From Incurvaria masculella (taxonomy: Eukaryota > Arthropoda > Insecta > Lepidoptera > Incurvariidae), in the NCBI GenBank assembly GCA_946894095.1, contig OX335658.1, positions 18,033,001 through 18,097,000 of the forward strand: 64,000 nucleotides of DNA, written 5' to 3'. The notes beneath the pieces were generated by a model. The model searched no databases. It was not told the DNA's origin and saw only the letters and a program-made list of their open reading frames with translations. This document shows, piece after piece, positions 1 to 9,617 of the stretch. The translations under genes and the position numbers were made by a program. How positions within the stretch are numbered: position 1 is the first letter of the stretch; every line of letters begins with the position of its first letter.

Positions 1-739
1 CACTTTTACATTTGTTTTGTGAAAGTATTATAGGTTTGTAAAAAAAACCTGAATACGTCTTATTTTATTGAAAAATGCTTAACTATGTGCAAGTTTGTAC
101 GAGTAGATCCAGTAAAAAAAGTTTTAATTACCTTTCTTTGCTTGTATACTTTGTCGAAATGTTTAATTATTTCATTTCATCAAATTAATTAACCAACGTA
201 AATGTAACGCGCTCGGAATGCATGCACCGTGGACGCGAGAAACACAGTGAGCAGTTACCGAGCCTTAGAGACACCTGTAGTAGTCATCGTGGAACCAGAA
301 TGTAACGAAACGACAGTGCAAAGCGTTAGCATTTTAAAATTGTCAAGATCTTGACTGTAATTTTATAAGAGTATTGCAGATATCCAGAAATTCATTCCTA
401 GCGCACTCCTAGGAAACATTTACTTCGAGTTTCAAATCAAAGACTCTTTAAAAATAAGGTCTTAGGATTGAACGTCGCGGTGCTAGGACACGGAGAACTG
501 GAAGTGCAAAGACGAGTAATTGCGCCGATCCAGCCGCGTAGACATAGGATGGAGAGGCGATGTCATTGCGTCAGTATAAGCGAACAACTCCGGCACCACA
601 CTGGGGATAGTCCGGGGACTCAGCCTATCCTTCGCGTCGTCCGGAGCGTGTATCGACACGTCAACAGCTTCGGTATGTCTTCTCCGGAGAATACTTAAAA
701 AGACAAAACCAAAGGTACCGGTACCTAAGGAATGAGCCT
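1..739. other. Intergenic, no gene recognised
   Basis: AT-rich sequence passing into moderately GC-rich sequence after about 460. The ORF at 468-698 has no recognisable motif. A 12-bp palindrome GGTACCGGTACC lies at 714-725. I see nothing else here. Confidence 0.6.
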
Positions 740-1365
740 TTTTGCTTTCACACTAAAAACTTAATGGAGATTTCCTTAAGCATTTTCGCTTCGCCGATGA
801 CATTGTCGACTGGAACTCAGGAATTTGACGCTTCTTTCAAATTACTGAGTTCAGCTTTAGACCATGCCAAGACCTTTATAAATAAAGCATCAATAAAAGT
901 AGGTCGGAAGATGAACGGGGAAATAACCAAGGTCATGGAGACCGAGGGTATGACGGGAAGACAAATCGGTATCGACGGGGAAGTGATCGAACATGTGGAA
1001 GAACTCGAACATATGACCAGTGCGTCCTGCCGGTTATGATGGACGGTCGCCGTTGTCCAAGGGTTGAAAGTTGCCCAGCGAGCAATGGAACGAGCCATGC
1101 TGGGGGATATGGTGCGTAACGAGACAATCCGCCGACGTACCAGAGTAATTGATATTGGACACCGGGTGGCTTAGCCCAAATGACCACCCGCCAGGTGGGA
1201 CGACGACATCAAGTGCGTCGGCGGAAAGCAGTGGTTTCGTTCTGCTGAGGGCAGGGAGGACTGGAGGAAAATCGGAGAGGCGTATGTCCAGCAGGGGTTG
1301 CAAACACGCTGACTAACTACCCGACCGACTAACCGACTAAAAACTTGGACCGAGCTATAATATAG
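740..1365 (+). pseudogene. RTE-type non-LTR retrotransposon, decayed reverse transcriptase C-terminus
   Basis: This is the 3' part of a reverse transcriptase ORF of the RTE-like clade. The catalytic box reads FRFADDIV at 784-807 (FADD at 790-801). A frameshift follows, and the frame from 764 continues with residues matching the region after the active site (MNGEITKVME..., IDGEVIEHVEELEHM). From about 1060 another frame gives the C-terminal signature AQRAMERAMLG, RRRTRVIDIGHRV, ARWDDDI, WRKIGEAYVQQ, which is typical of RTE elements. The order of blocks is right but they sit in different frames with stops (for example after GHRVA), so it is dead. The 5' region, including the endonuclease, is absent. 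Confidence 0.85.
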
Positions 1366-2434
1366 GTTTTTAAAACCTCCGCGCTTCTCCGCGCGTTGAA
1401 GTCTTTTCTACTCGAGCATTTTGCAATCAACTTCGATGCGTGGCGGGGCGGGGCGGAGGAGCGGCGCGTCACCGAGCTTGTTGTCGCTGGTTCACACAAT
1501 TTATCCGAATAGTATTTTCGTATTGCAAATCGATATTGTCGTATATGTCATGATATTACTTGATTGTATTAAATGTGTATTGTGACGAACCAAGTGCCTG
1601 CCCCGAAATTTCTTAGCCCCGTCGTACATTTAATTTAATTCTAGTTTCTCAATGCCGAAGATATAAGAATAGAATGGAGTTACCGATATAAAACATGCTC
1701 TTAATAGACGACACTACATTCAGCGATTTGATAAAATCAATTGAAAAAAATTATAACAATTAGATTTTTGTATGGAATATTAGAAGGAATTTTGAATAAT
1801 GAGTTTTGGAAGCCAACAGCGCGATACAAGGTACCCGCTTGACGTATAGTTTCGGGACAACCTGTATATGTATTGATGTTGCGATAATAATTTCGTGCAG
1901 ACGAAAGCTTGCAAATTTTCTATCCTATCTGATCATTCAGTTATTGTATTCACAACAATTTCTGATACAATAGCTATTTTCAAATATACAAATATGTCAA
2001 ATATCAGAGTGAAACTGAATTTTACAAGTAAACTATTACATTCTAAATTTAAAAATGATATGACATTTGATAGTCCGACGTTCAATTGTTTTTACAAGTG
2101 AAAATGCTGCGAAAATCAGAGGAATTTTCGAATTTGAGTTCCGATGTGGACTTACTCAGCTGAAACGGCTCGTAATATCAATTCTGTGTTTGGAGAGGAT
2201 TCGGCACGAAACCATGAAAATTATATTAGATACTTGTTGATTTATGTTCTATCTTTAATATGTCTTTCTTTTATTTTCCTCACTTGTATATTCACTATCT
2301 TATCTTATCACATCACAACTACATCAAAATATGCTCTCAATAAGTAATTATACATGTAAAAATAGGGAACTATAGGTCTATGTGATATTCTTATTATAAA
2401 TGTAATTTTTTGTATGACTGTTTGTTTTCAAAAT
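1366..2434. other. Intergenic, no gene recognised
   Basis: A short GC-rich patch at about 1378-1490 is followed by AT-rich sequence. The small ORFs at 1895-2101 and 2144-2347 are AT-rich and have no recognisable motif. Confidence 0.6.
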
Positions 2435-2461
2435 AAAAAAAAAAAAAAAAAAAAAAAAAAA
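2435..2461 (+). repeat. Poly(A) tract, 27 bp
   Basis: Uninterrupted A run directly upstream of the mariner remnant. It produces artefactual poly-Lys and poly-Phe ORFs on the two strands. No retrotransposon body was recognised upstream, so it is not assigned to an element. Confidence 0.9.
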
Positions 2462-2469
2462 CACACCAC

Positions 2470-3255
2470 GCGTTTTTGGTTCAATCGATTTCTTACTGGA
2501 ATCTTGCACTTGAAGAATGAACCACGAGGACGACCAGCCACTGAGGTAAATAACGATAAATTGAAGGGGATGGTGGAAGTTAGCAGCATACATAGTTTGA
2601 CGTTAGTATACCCACAATATTGACCCATTTTCGCGAAATCGGTAAAATAAAAAAAAAATAGGTGCCTCATGATTTGACTGATTTACAGAGAGCAGCGCGC
2701 GTTGAAGCTTGGTGTACCCTGTCACACCACCCGGTGCAGAAATGAAGGGATTTTGGCCCAAATTGTGACGTGTGACGAAAAGTTAGCGATAATCGCAACC
2801 TAACAACGCAATGGCTGACCCCAGGTCAAACGCCACAACAATGCCCTAAAGCGAAGTTTACCCATAGAAAGGTGATGCTATTGGTGGAAACTCGATTGTG
2901 TAATTCACTACTGCTTCCTCAGATCCGCTCAAGCAATAACAGCAGATCTATGTCACCTGCGCAGAGATCCGCACAGTGATGGCGAAATTCGCAGTTAAAT
3001 GCCCCGAATCATCAATCAATCTAGAACATTATTATTCCATGATAACGTAAGATCTCACACCGCTCGAGAAACAGATTTATCACTACAGAACTTGCAGTTA
3101 GAAACGATCCGTCATCCTCCGCACTCTTCGGACTTCCCAGGAAGCAGTAAAAAATGCCTTAACGCAGTTTGTGGACTCTATGTCCCCAGAGTTGTATCGC
3201 AGAGGTTTAAATTAATTAACAATTGAATTGCCGAATCATGTAGACAATAATCAGT
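2470..3255 (+). pseudogene. mariner-like transposase pseudogene
   Basis: Decayed Tc1/mariner transposase read across several frames. Blocks in family order: the helix-turn-helix linker LKNEPRGRPATEVNND (about 2506-2560), FREIGK...VPHDLTDLQRAARVEA (about 2629-2710), VTCDEK (about 2767-2784), GQTPQQCPKAKFTHRKVM near 2825-2880, LLFHDNVRSHTARET (about 3028-3075) holding the second catalytic Asp of the DD34D triad, and RHPPHSSDF (about 3112-3140). The third catalytic Asp region is damaged. About 790 bp remain of a usual ~1.3 kb element. Frameshifts and stops make it non-functional. Terminal inverted repeats were not identified. Confidence 0.85.
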
Positions 3256-4670
3256 GAATTCCGATAATAACAACCGTCTTGCTACGTTAAATAATTGGTT
3301 ACTCTAACTCAGTGAAAAACAGTTAGCCTTAATCATTAAATGTTACTATAGCTTTCAAATGATTTTTTAACTGTGTGCAATCATTGTGTTCTCTCAATGT
3401 TACCCTAATTGTGTGAATACTGTTTCTAGCTTTAAGCTTTTTCAATTCTTACTTCCGTCTTATATTCAGTGAAAATGTACTGTCCAACCTGATAAAATTA
3501 CCGTACCTCTTGAAACTGGACAAGTTGCACGCCTGATTTATAGTCAGCCGCAATGTTCAATCAATTAAGATAGCCATTTAAAAATCATCTGATCTGCCAC
3601 ACGTATTAGTTTGATGAAACATTACTGTTCAATTGGTTAAAATAACTTTTTAATGTCAACTGGTTTGGTTAATTTATCTAAGAACCGGTAGGGTTCCAGC
3701 TCATTTCTGAAGAAAAGGTTCCAGAGTCCAGCCGTGTTATGTAAACAGTAAATGCCGTAGTTTTGGTCCGTCAAGTGGCACGTTTCCCTGTGCAGTTCGC
3801 ATTTACAGTATCATTTTCCTTTTTTCATAACATATACCATCTTCAAATGATTTTTCAATGAAATGTTGAGTTGGCCAGTTGAATCGCGAAATATGATGCT
3901 TGTCCCAAAATATTCGCTATTAAATTTAAGCTCGAGTTGAAAAAGTTACGTTTTTTCGTTTCATCATGAGCAATCAACAAAAACGGTTGTTTATTCGTAT
4001 TCCACTAGTTGGCAACACTTACTATGTAGAAAACTCATTCGGAAAAAATCGGCGGAGGTCGGTGCTTCAACCACAGGAGGTCGGTTAGGTTGAGACATGT
4101 TTGTTGTCACGATATCAACGATCCTCACAATGTAATTGAAAAGTTTTGTTTTGTTTATTTAGCGAGGTTTTACGTCAAGCTAGTGCGGAGGCGAGTTATT
4201 CGAAATCGATTATTTTGCGATTCGCAGATTTGAAACTTTGTGCCGCAAAAAGCGGGGATATTGTTTTTAATATTTATTAAATATTAGTAAATATTAATAA
4301 AACGTTTCCTCTGTTTTCAAACATATCAACGCGAAGCGTATAAAACATCTAATACTAAATGAACCGATACCACTGCTCGTAATAAATGATATTTATTAAT
4401 ATTTACATCTTTAGGTTGTTGCAAAACATTAGTTAGGTAATCACTAAGTTTTGTGGTATGTTGTTTTTGATGAACCTTAATAAAATAAAAGCTTAATAAA
4501 CCTTTAAAAACCTTTAACCGTGTAGGTCCGGCACGTAAAAAGAACTATCAGTCCCACTGAATAAAAATGAATGACTAAATGTGTACTAAATGTGTACTCA
4601 TAACCCACAAATGACTGGACCAATCCGGCACTTTATTTTTTCAATCATTTTTTGAAGTCCGAGGATGTTT
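3256..4670. other. Intergenic, no gene recognised
   Basis: AT-rich sequence with no ORF over 60 codons and no repeat I could pair inside the window. Confidence 0.6.
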
Positions 4671-4804
4671 CTTAGCTATTGCTAGAGCCGATAGGTGGCG
4701 TTGTTGTCGAGATCCAGTACTGACTCCCACCCATTTTCTTAGCTATTGCTAGAGCCGATAGGTGGCGTTGTTGTCGAGATCTAGTACTGACTCCCACCCA
4801 TTTT
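4671..4804. repeat. Tandem duplication, 67-bp unit x2
   Basis: Two adjacent copies starting CTTAGCTATTGCTAGAGCCG at 4671 and 4738 differ by one base (ATCCAG versus ATCTAG). This is a recent local duplication in otherwise non-repetitive sequence. Confidence 0.9.
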
Positions 4805-4871
4805 ACCGGGCTCCGTTAGGGTGAATGACCCAAACGATATCGGCCCAAGCGGAGCTGGGAATCTCAGCTAA

Positions 4872-5020
4872 GGTATTCCACGTAAATATCTTCCTTACAT
4901 ACTAAGTTTTAGGGTCAATGGGTTAGTGGTTAGAAGTTAAGGGTTAGTACGCATTGAATGAACAACTGTCGAAGCGGAAAAAAAACATTCCGTGTCTTCT
5001 ATTTAGTTCAATGTTCAGAT
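4872..5020 (+). mobile_element. SINE body remnant (diverged)
   Basis: Diverged match to the body of the SINE family described at 7765 and 22319: TTCCACGTAAA, then GCATTGAATGAACAACTGTCG, GAAGCGG and CCGTGTCTTC in the right order. No promoter head is recognisable. Confidence 0.6.
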
Positions 5021-5049
5021 AACATACATCATATTGTCGTCAATCCCTT

Positions 5050-5600
5050 ATGGACTCAGCGAACAAGTGCCAATTTAGATATCGAATAAAAATGAAGATC
5101 AAAAAAGTAACAACTAAAGGTTTCACATTTTCGATAAGAAATATCTTGATCACTACATGAATTTAGTCGATTTTGGTTCAATAAATATAACTTTAACAAA
5201 AACATATTTTACCGTGAGAAATAAAAACATATTTTTCACAGTACGTGTTCAGATTAGTCAACTTCATATTACATTTTTTTATCAACACAAACGATAGAAA
5301 TGAGCTTAAATGATACATTTTGATAACGAGAATGATACGTTTTGGAGGATAGTACTTATTGTAATACATTAATAGTAATGAGAAATACTTTACCAAAAAA
5401 TTATTGAATTGTAACTGTGCTAAAATAGAGAATAGTTGCTCATATGTTTTTTCAGTGAACGAATGTTAAGTATCTTAAGTATTTCTTATAAAAAACTTTT
5501 TAAATTTTACAGTTTGAAACGGCATTTTGACGGAAACCCCATAAGCTAAAATAAAAAAGTAAACAACATTATTTAATCACAATATATGCGTGGCGAGCGG
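5050..5600. other. Intergenic, no gene recognised
   Basis: Very AT-rich sequence. The ORF at 5193-5396 (-) is low-complexity and looks like chance. Confidence 0.6.
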
Positions 5601-5607
5601 CAGCGGC

Positions 5608-5703
5608 GTGCTGCAGGCTGTGTGCTGCGTGCTGTGTGCTGCGTGCTGCGTGCTGCGTGCTGCGTGCTGCGTGCTGCGTGCTGCGTGCTGCGTGCTGCGT
5701 GCG
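5608..5703 (+). repeat. Heptanucleotide repeat (GTGCTGC)n
   Basis: About 12 copies of a 7-bp unit; the first few are imperfect (GTGCTGT variants). It marks the left edge of a CpG-rich island. Confidence 0.9.
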
Positions 5704-6780
5704 GCGCGGCGGGGACAAACGGATATCCATTAACGCGTCATAATCGGTCGCGTTGATCGCGCAAGTGGGGCGGCGGCGACGGCGACGGCGGAGGCGGCAA
5801 CAAAAACTAAAGAAATCTTTGCCGCCGAGTATCGCACGCTCCGATCTAACTCAATGGAGCAGCGGAGCGGCGATAACAATGCAATGGAAATGCGAGACAA
5901 AAAGATTGCGACTGACGAGCACGCGGCTCGACCTTGTCGGCTCATCTCGCCGCACCTCGTGAACTCCCTCGTTACCCGTCGGCCGCGGTGTGGCGGCGGT
6001 GTGGCGGCGGTGTGGCGGCGGTGTGGCGGCGGTGTGGCGGCGGTGTGGCGGCGGTGTGGCGGCGGTGTGGCGGCGGTGTGGCGGCGGTGTGGCGGCGGTG
6101 TGGCGGCGGTGTGGCGGCGGTGTGGCGGCGGTGTGGCGGCGGTGTGGCGGCGGTGACGCGCAGCCCCACCGGGGACGATGTGATCCAACGACTCGTCCGC
6201 GAACTACTGCAATTAGCGGGGACGGCACGCGATGCCGCGCGGGGCCTCTCCGGTTAACTTATCGCTTGCAGGCTCTTCGGGCAACTTTATATGCTAATAT
6301 GCTCCGGAGATAGTCCAGTTTCCAGCGTCGGGAACGTGCGACTCTCCATCTTGGGATATCCGACGACATCTCACCGTTCTCGCGGTCCGCCCAGTTAGAT
6401 GACTCATCGATACCTCTATATGCGCTTAAATAATATATTTGGAATGCGGAAACAGTTTGAGCGTGCACGGCGCATCTTGCCCGTCGCCGCCGACGACACG
6501 ACGCGAAGCAGACATGAGCGAATAGACGCAGTTATTGGCGGCGCGCGGCGGTGAGCGGGGAGATGCCCTGCGCTGCGAGCGAGAACAGTTGATAAACATT
6601 GACATAAATGTTCCTATGTAAGGACAGGCGAAGGTAAGAACATATATGGAGCAACCGAAGTGGTGTTCTATGCGTCGTGGGGATACCACTTTGTCGCCAG
6701 ACAGCCGCTCGCTATCGTCATGCGCCAATGCGTCGCCTCTGGCCTTTGCTCTGGCTAATAATGCGCTCCAAAATGTCCAA
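5704..6780. other. CpG-rich island, possible promoter or first-exon region
   Basis: An abrupt rise in GC and CpG relative to flanking AT-rich DNA, containing GGCGAC and GGCGG runs and an 11-bp minisatellite. Such islands in insect genomes often mark promoters or 5' exons. A GTAAGA donor-like site follows GCGAAG at about 6632 on the + strand, but I could not build a coding exon. ORFs within it are repeat-driven. Confidence 0.45.
5989..6153 (+). repeat. 11-bp minisatellite (TGTGGCGGCGG) x15
   Basis: Fifteen essentially perfect copies occupy exactly 165 bp. Because 11 is not a multiple of 3, each unit shifts frame and every frame yields the same 11-residue cycle. This produces long overlapping ORFs on both strands that are not genes. 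Confidence 0.95.
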
Positions 6781-6815
6781 TTGAGTGCTAAGCGTGCAAG
6801 AATAACATAAAAAAA

Positions 6816-7640
6816 CCAGCCAAGTGCGAGTCGGACTCGAACACGAAGGGTTCCGTAACACGTAGAAGATTTAAAACAAAAAAATCACGATTAAAGGAGA
6901 ATGCCCATTGCCTCATATATTTTGGGCCCCTCAAAATTTTAATGCCTTTCTTCCAGATCAGTGTTATAATTTAGAAAATAAAATAACTTTTCGGGTTATG
7001 AATTTTGAAGACCAAATTCATTGCCATTTTAAAGTTATTGACAAAATACGGTTCTGAGATTATGAATGTTTTAGAGACATCAGAAAGCTCAGCGTAGAGC
7101 GAAATTCTCCAGTCCAAACGATATAAAAATGGACAGAGTTTAATGTCTCTTTGATATTTCATAAGCAACAATCCTTCACATTGGTCCTAGGGATAAGAAT
7201 TTTACATGTATACGTTTTTACACCTTTTTCTCCCTTACCGGATAGAATGGCATGGAGCAGGCTAGCCGAACTCGTCTTGTGACAACGGAAGTTCAATACG
7301 ATATTCTGTCCTTGCCTTATGCATATTGTTAGCAGGAAAAGAAGGAACTGTGAATAATTCCTTTTAATTATTAATCGAGTAACCGGCCGTGAAAAATGGG
7401 GGTTCAGATAATAATAAATATAAATTATCGCATATGTGTCAATAAAAGGCACGAATGATTTCTAAGGGGCCTGGATTTGGGCATTCTCCTTTACCTATTT
7501 GTTGTTGTAGCGGCAAAATAAATACATATTCTGTGAAAATTTCAGCTGCCTACCTATTACGGTTCATGAGATACAGCACTAGGATAGACGGACGGACGGA
7601 CAAACGGACGGAAGTGGAGGCTTATTAATAGGGTTCCGTC
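6816..7640 (+). mobile_element. 'AAGTGCGAGTCGGACTCG' interspersed repeat, copy 1 (interrupted)
   Basis: Starts with CCAGCCAAGTGCGAGTCGG and CGAAGGGTTCCG, and ends with the block GCGGCAAAATAAATAC, AATTTCAGCTG, an ACGG tetranucleotide run and AGGGTTCCGTC. Six other copies occur in the window (23013, 36650, 40246, 45201, 49045 and a fragment in the 9.6/23.4 kb repeat). This copy is split by the element at 6894-7491 and lacks the last ~20 bp. I recognise the family as common in Lepidoptera but cannot name its class with certainty. Confidence 0.85.
6894..7491. mobile_element. TA-flanked non-autonomous DNA transposon (598 bp) nested in repeat copy 1
   Basis: Perfect 14-bp terminal inverted repeats AAGGAGAATGCCCA (6894-6907) and TGGGCATTCTCCTT (7478-7491), flanked on both sides by TA (6892-6893 and 7492-7493). 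TA duplication is the Tc1/mariner superfamily signature. The interior has no transposase; ORFs at 6971-7171 and 7159-7452 (-) show no motifs. Removing it rejoins the two halves of the surrounding repeat, confirming the insertion. Confidence 0.85.
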
Positions 7641-7764
7641 ACGCAAAGAAAGACGGAATATCGGAATATCGCAACAAGCGACAGAATTGTATGAAAGGGC
7701 ATATCGTTACCTTTTACATATCACTGTCATAAACGTTTGCAGCCAAATGTTGTTGTCAGCCTCA

Positions 7765-8136
7765 ATAGTCCAGTGGCGCGACACTTCGGCGATCGCTCTC
7801 CGAAGTTAAGCAACGCTGGGTCCGGTCTGGTCTTGGATGGGTGACCATTCGAGCGTTGAGAGAGGCTGGCCGTGGTTCGGATTCCACGTTAAACTGTAGG
7901 TCCCCTTCCTTAACTTACTAGGTGGTAGGGCTTATCCCGCCCGGGTTGGTACCATCGCATTGGATGAACGATGGTCGAAGCGGCAATGCAAATTGTCCGT
8001 GTTTTCCATCCAGCTCAATGTAGACGTGCAATATAAGAAAGGTCCTGGCATGGCACCTAGTTCCCATGTGGTGGGTTGGGCTAATACCATGATAGAAGGT
8101 GGGGTATTTGCCATCCATGTCCAGTCACATAAAAAA
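7765..8136 (+). mobile_element. SINE with 5S rRNA-derived head, full-length copy
   Basis: The 5' ~90 bp resemble the internal promoter half of 5S rRNA: CCGAAGTTAAGCAACG (A-box region, about 7800-7815) and CTTGGATGGGTGACC (C-box region, 7832-7846). A body of ~270 bp follows (GTGGTTCGGATTCCACG, GCATTGGATGAACGATGG, CGAAGCGGCAATG, CCGTGTTTTCCATCCAG, GGTCCTGGCATGGCACC), ending CCAGTCACATAAAAAA. It is about 94% similar by eye to the copy at 22319. Internal Pol III transcription from the 5S-type promoter is expected from known 5S-derived SINEs. The 22-bp minisatellite begins right after the tail. Confidence 0.85.
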
Positions 8137-8139
8137 CCA

Positions 8140-8376
8140 AGGTGTCGGTGTAGATGTACATAGGTGTCGGTGTAGATGTACATAGGTGTCGGTGTAGATG
8201 TACATAGGTGTCGCTGTCGATGTACATAGGTGTCACTGTAGATGTACATAGGTGTCGGTGTAGATGTACATAGGAGTCGGTGTAGATGTACATAGGTGTC
8301 GGTGTAGATGTACATAGGTGTCGGTGTAGATGTACATAGGTGTCGGTGTAGATGTACATTGGTGTCGGAGTAGATG
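8140..8376 (+). repeat. 22-bp minisatellite, ~10.8 copies
   Basis: Tandem units of GGTGTCGGTGTAGATGTACATA with occasional substitutions (GTCGCTGTCGATG, GTCACTGTAG). It starts four bases after the SINE tail. The long minus-strand ORFs over it are the frame-cycling product of a 22-bp period. Confidence 0.95.
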
Positions 8377-9094
8377 GCTAAGATCTTTTCTCTTGTAGCT
8401 CTAAAAGTTACAGAGCAACTCTCGTAAATGTTTTGTATTCATAGGTTTAAATGACATATGTTACCTGTGTTTTTTTTTTAAACTTTTGACAAACGTTTTT
8501 GTAAATTTAGACTATTGTCAGACTTATTATTGAAAAAAAAAACACTGACGTCAGCTTTGTATCAAATTGCATATCATACGCCTTGTCTGTTCAAAAAATA
8601 ACCGAACTTTCTAAATTGCGCGGCAACGAAGTATGGTACCGTCGCGCGGTTGGCAACACTGTATTCGTCATTCTTTCCCGCGTAAACGCCTCTTTGCTTC
8701 TTTCCTGCGTTATTGTTTTTTGAATGAAAGATAACTGAGCGATCGTAGCGATTTTTACCATTTTTAAAACCGAACGTGTTTCAATATAGGCTGTAAACAA
8801 ATTTCAGCCAGTCTAACCTAACCTAACCTAACCTAACCGTTGTTTTAAGATAATATTTTACACTGTTAATATATTTGAAAAGTGATTCAGCGCCGTATAT
8901 AAAAAGTTCATTTTTGGTCGATTGTATTGTTTGGGTTGTTGTATAGAGTAATTTTGATTAGGTTGGTTTGTGCGGATTTAAGAAGTGTCTTGATTGTCGT
9001 AATTTTTATCTTTGGTAGTTTATTGAATCCGGATATAATCTTAAATTGTGTCGGGATTATGTTTGGAAAGAATGCCTAAAAGATGATATAAGTA
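8377..9094. other. Intergenic, no gene recognised
   Basis: AT-rich sequence. The minus-strand ORF at 8591-8800 has no recognisable domain. It contains the CCTAA stretch annotated separately. Confidence 0.55.
8814..8838 (+). repeat. Interstitial telomere-type repeat (CCTAA)5
   Basis: Five copies of CCTAA, the complement of the arthropod telomere unit TTAGG. It is too short and too interior to be a telomere and may be chance or a repair scar. Confidence 0.7.
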
Positions 9095-9300
9095 TACCCA
9101 CCTTCACACCGTACATAATCAGACTCTTTTCTACGTTTTCAATATCCTCTAACACACATACTTATACACCCACTCACACCCTAACAGATCCTCCCACCCT
9201 CTTATATACAAACACTTACACCCCAATAACTGACTATTCTATTAAAAAAATATATTACTAAACTACATCTAACACATAACGTGTAAATAAAACTATTATT
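9095..9300 (+). mobile_element. Non-LTR retrotransposon 3' UTR-like segment
   Basis: C/A-rich, G-poor stretch (ACACTTACACCCC, CACTCACACCC) ending AAATAAAACTATT. It resembles the 3' UTR that follows the reverse transcriptase at 28700-28880 and the segments at 16250 and 17750. No coding part is attached. Confidence 0.45.
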
Positions 9301-9617
9301 TCGTGCGTGTTTTTGTATTACCATGCTGAGCTCTCGCCTGCCCGCGAGGTGACTCGAGAGCACTATCGCTCAGCCTCTTTCCTTTTCTCTCAACATAAAA
9401 TAATAAATAATTTGTTAAATGCAAGTATCTGCTGCTTTAAATTCTTTTTAATTTAGTAAATTGTTAATTTTACAGCTGTTGGCGCCATGTTTGATGCTTG
9501 AATGTTTGATTTTGTGTCACTTGGGAGAATAAAATGAATTTATATTTGAATTTAAAAGAAAATTACAACTTTCACAACAGACTTCCCATTCAAGGCCAGC
9601 TAGATTACGCAGAAAAA
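9301..9617. other. Intergenic, no gene recognised
   Basis: Ordinary AT-rich sequence with a short GC-rich patch near 9325-9385. No gene or paired repeat seen. Confidence 0.55.

Noticed and set aside
2378..2670. ORFs containing poly-Phe or poly-Lys
   Set aside because: Translation of the poly(A) tract at 2435-2461; the genuine signal there is the mariner fragment starting at about 2470.
5730..6313. Overlapping Arg/Gly/His/Pro repeat ORFs on both strands
   Set aside because: Product of the 15 x 11-bp minisatellite cycling through all frames.
7765..7860. 5S rRNA gene
   Set aside because: Only the internal-promoter half is similar, the ends of 5S are missing, and it continues into a SINE body with an A tail.
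8814..8838. Telomere
   Set aside because: Only five units and embedded in ordinary sequence on both sides.
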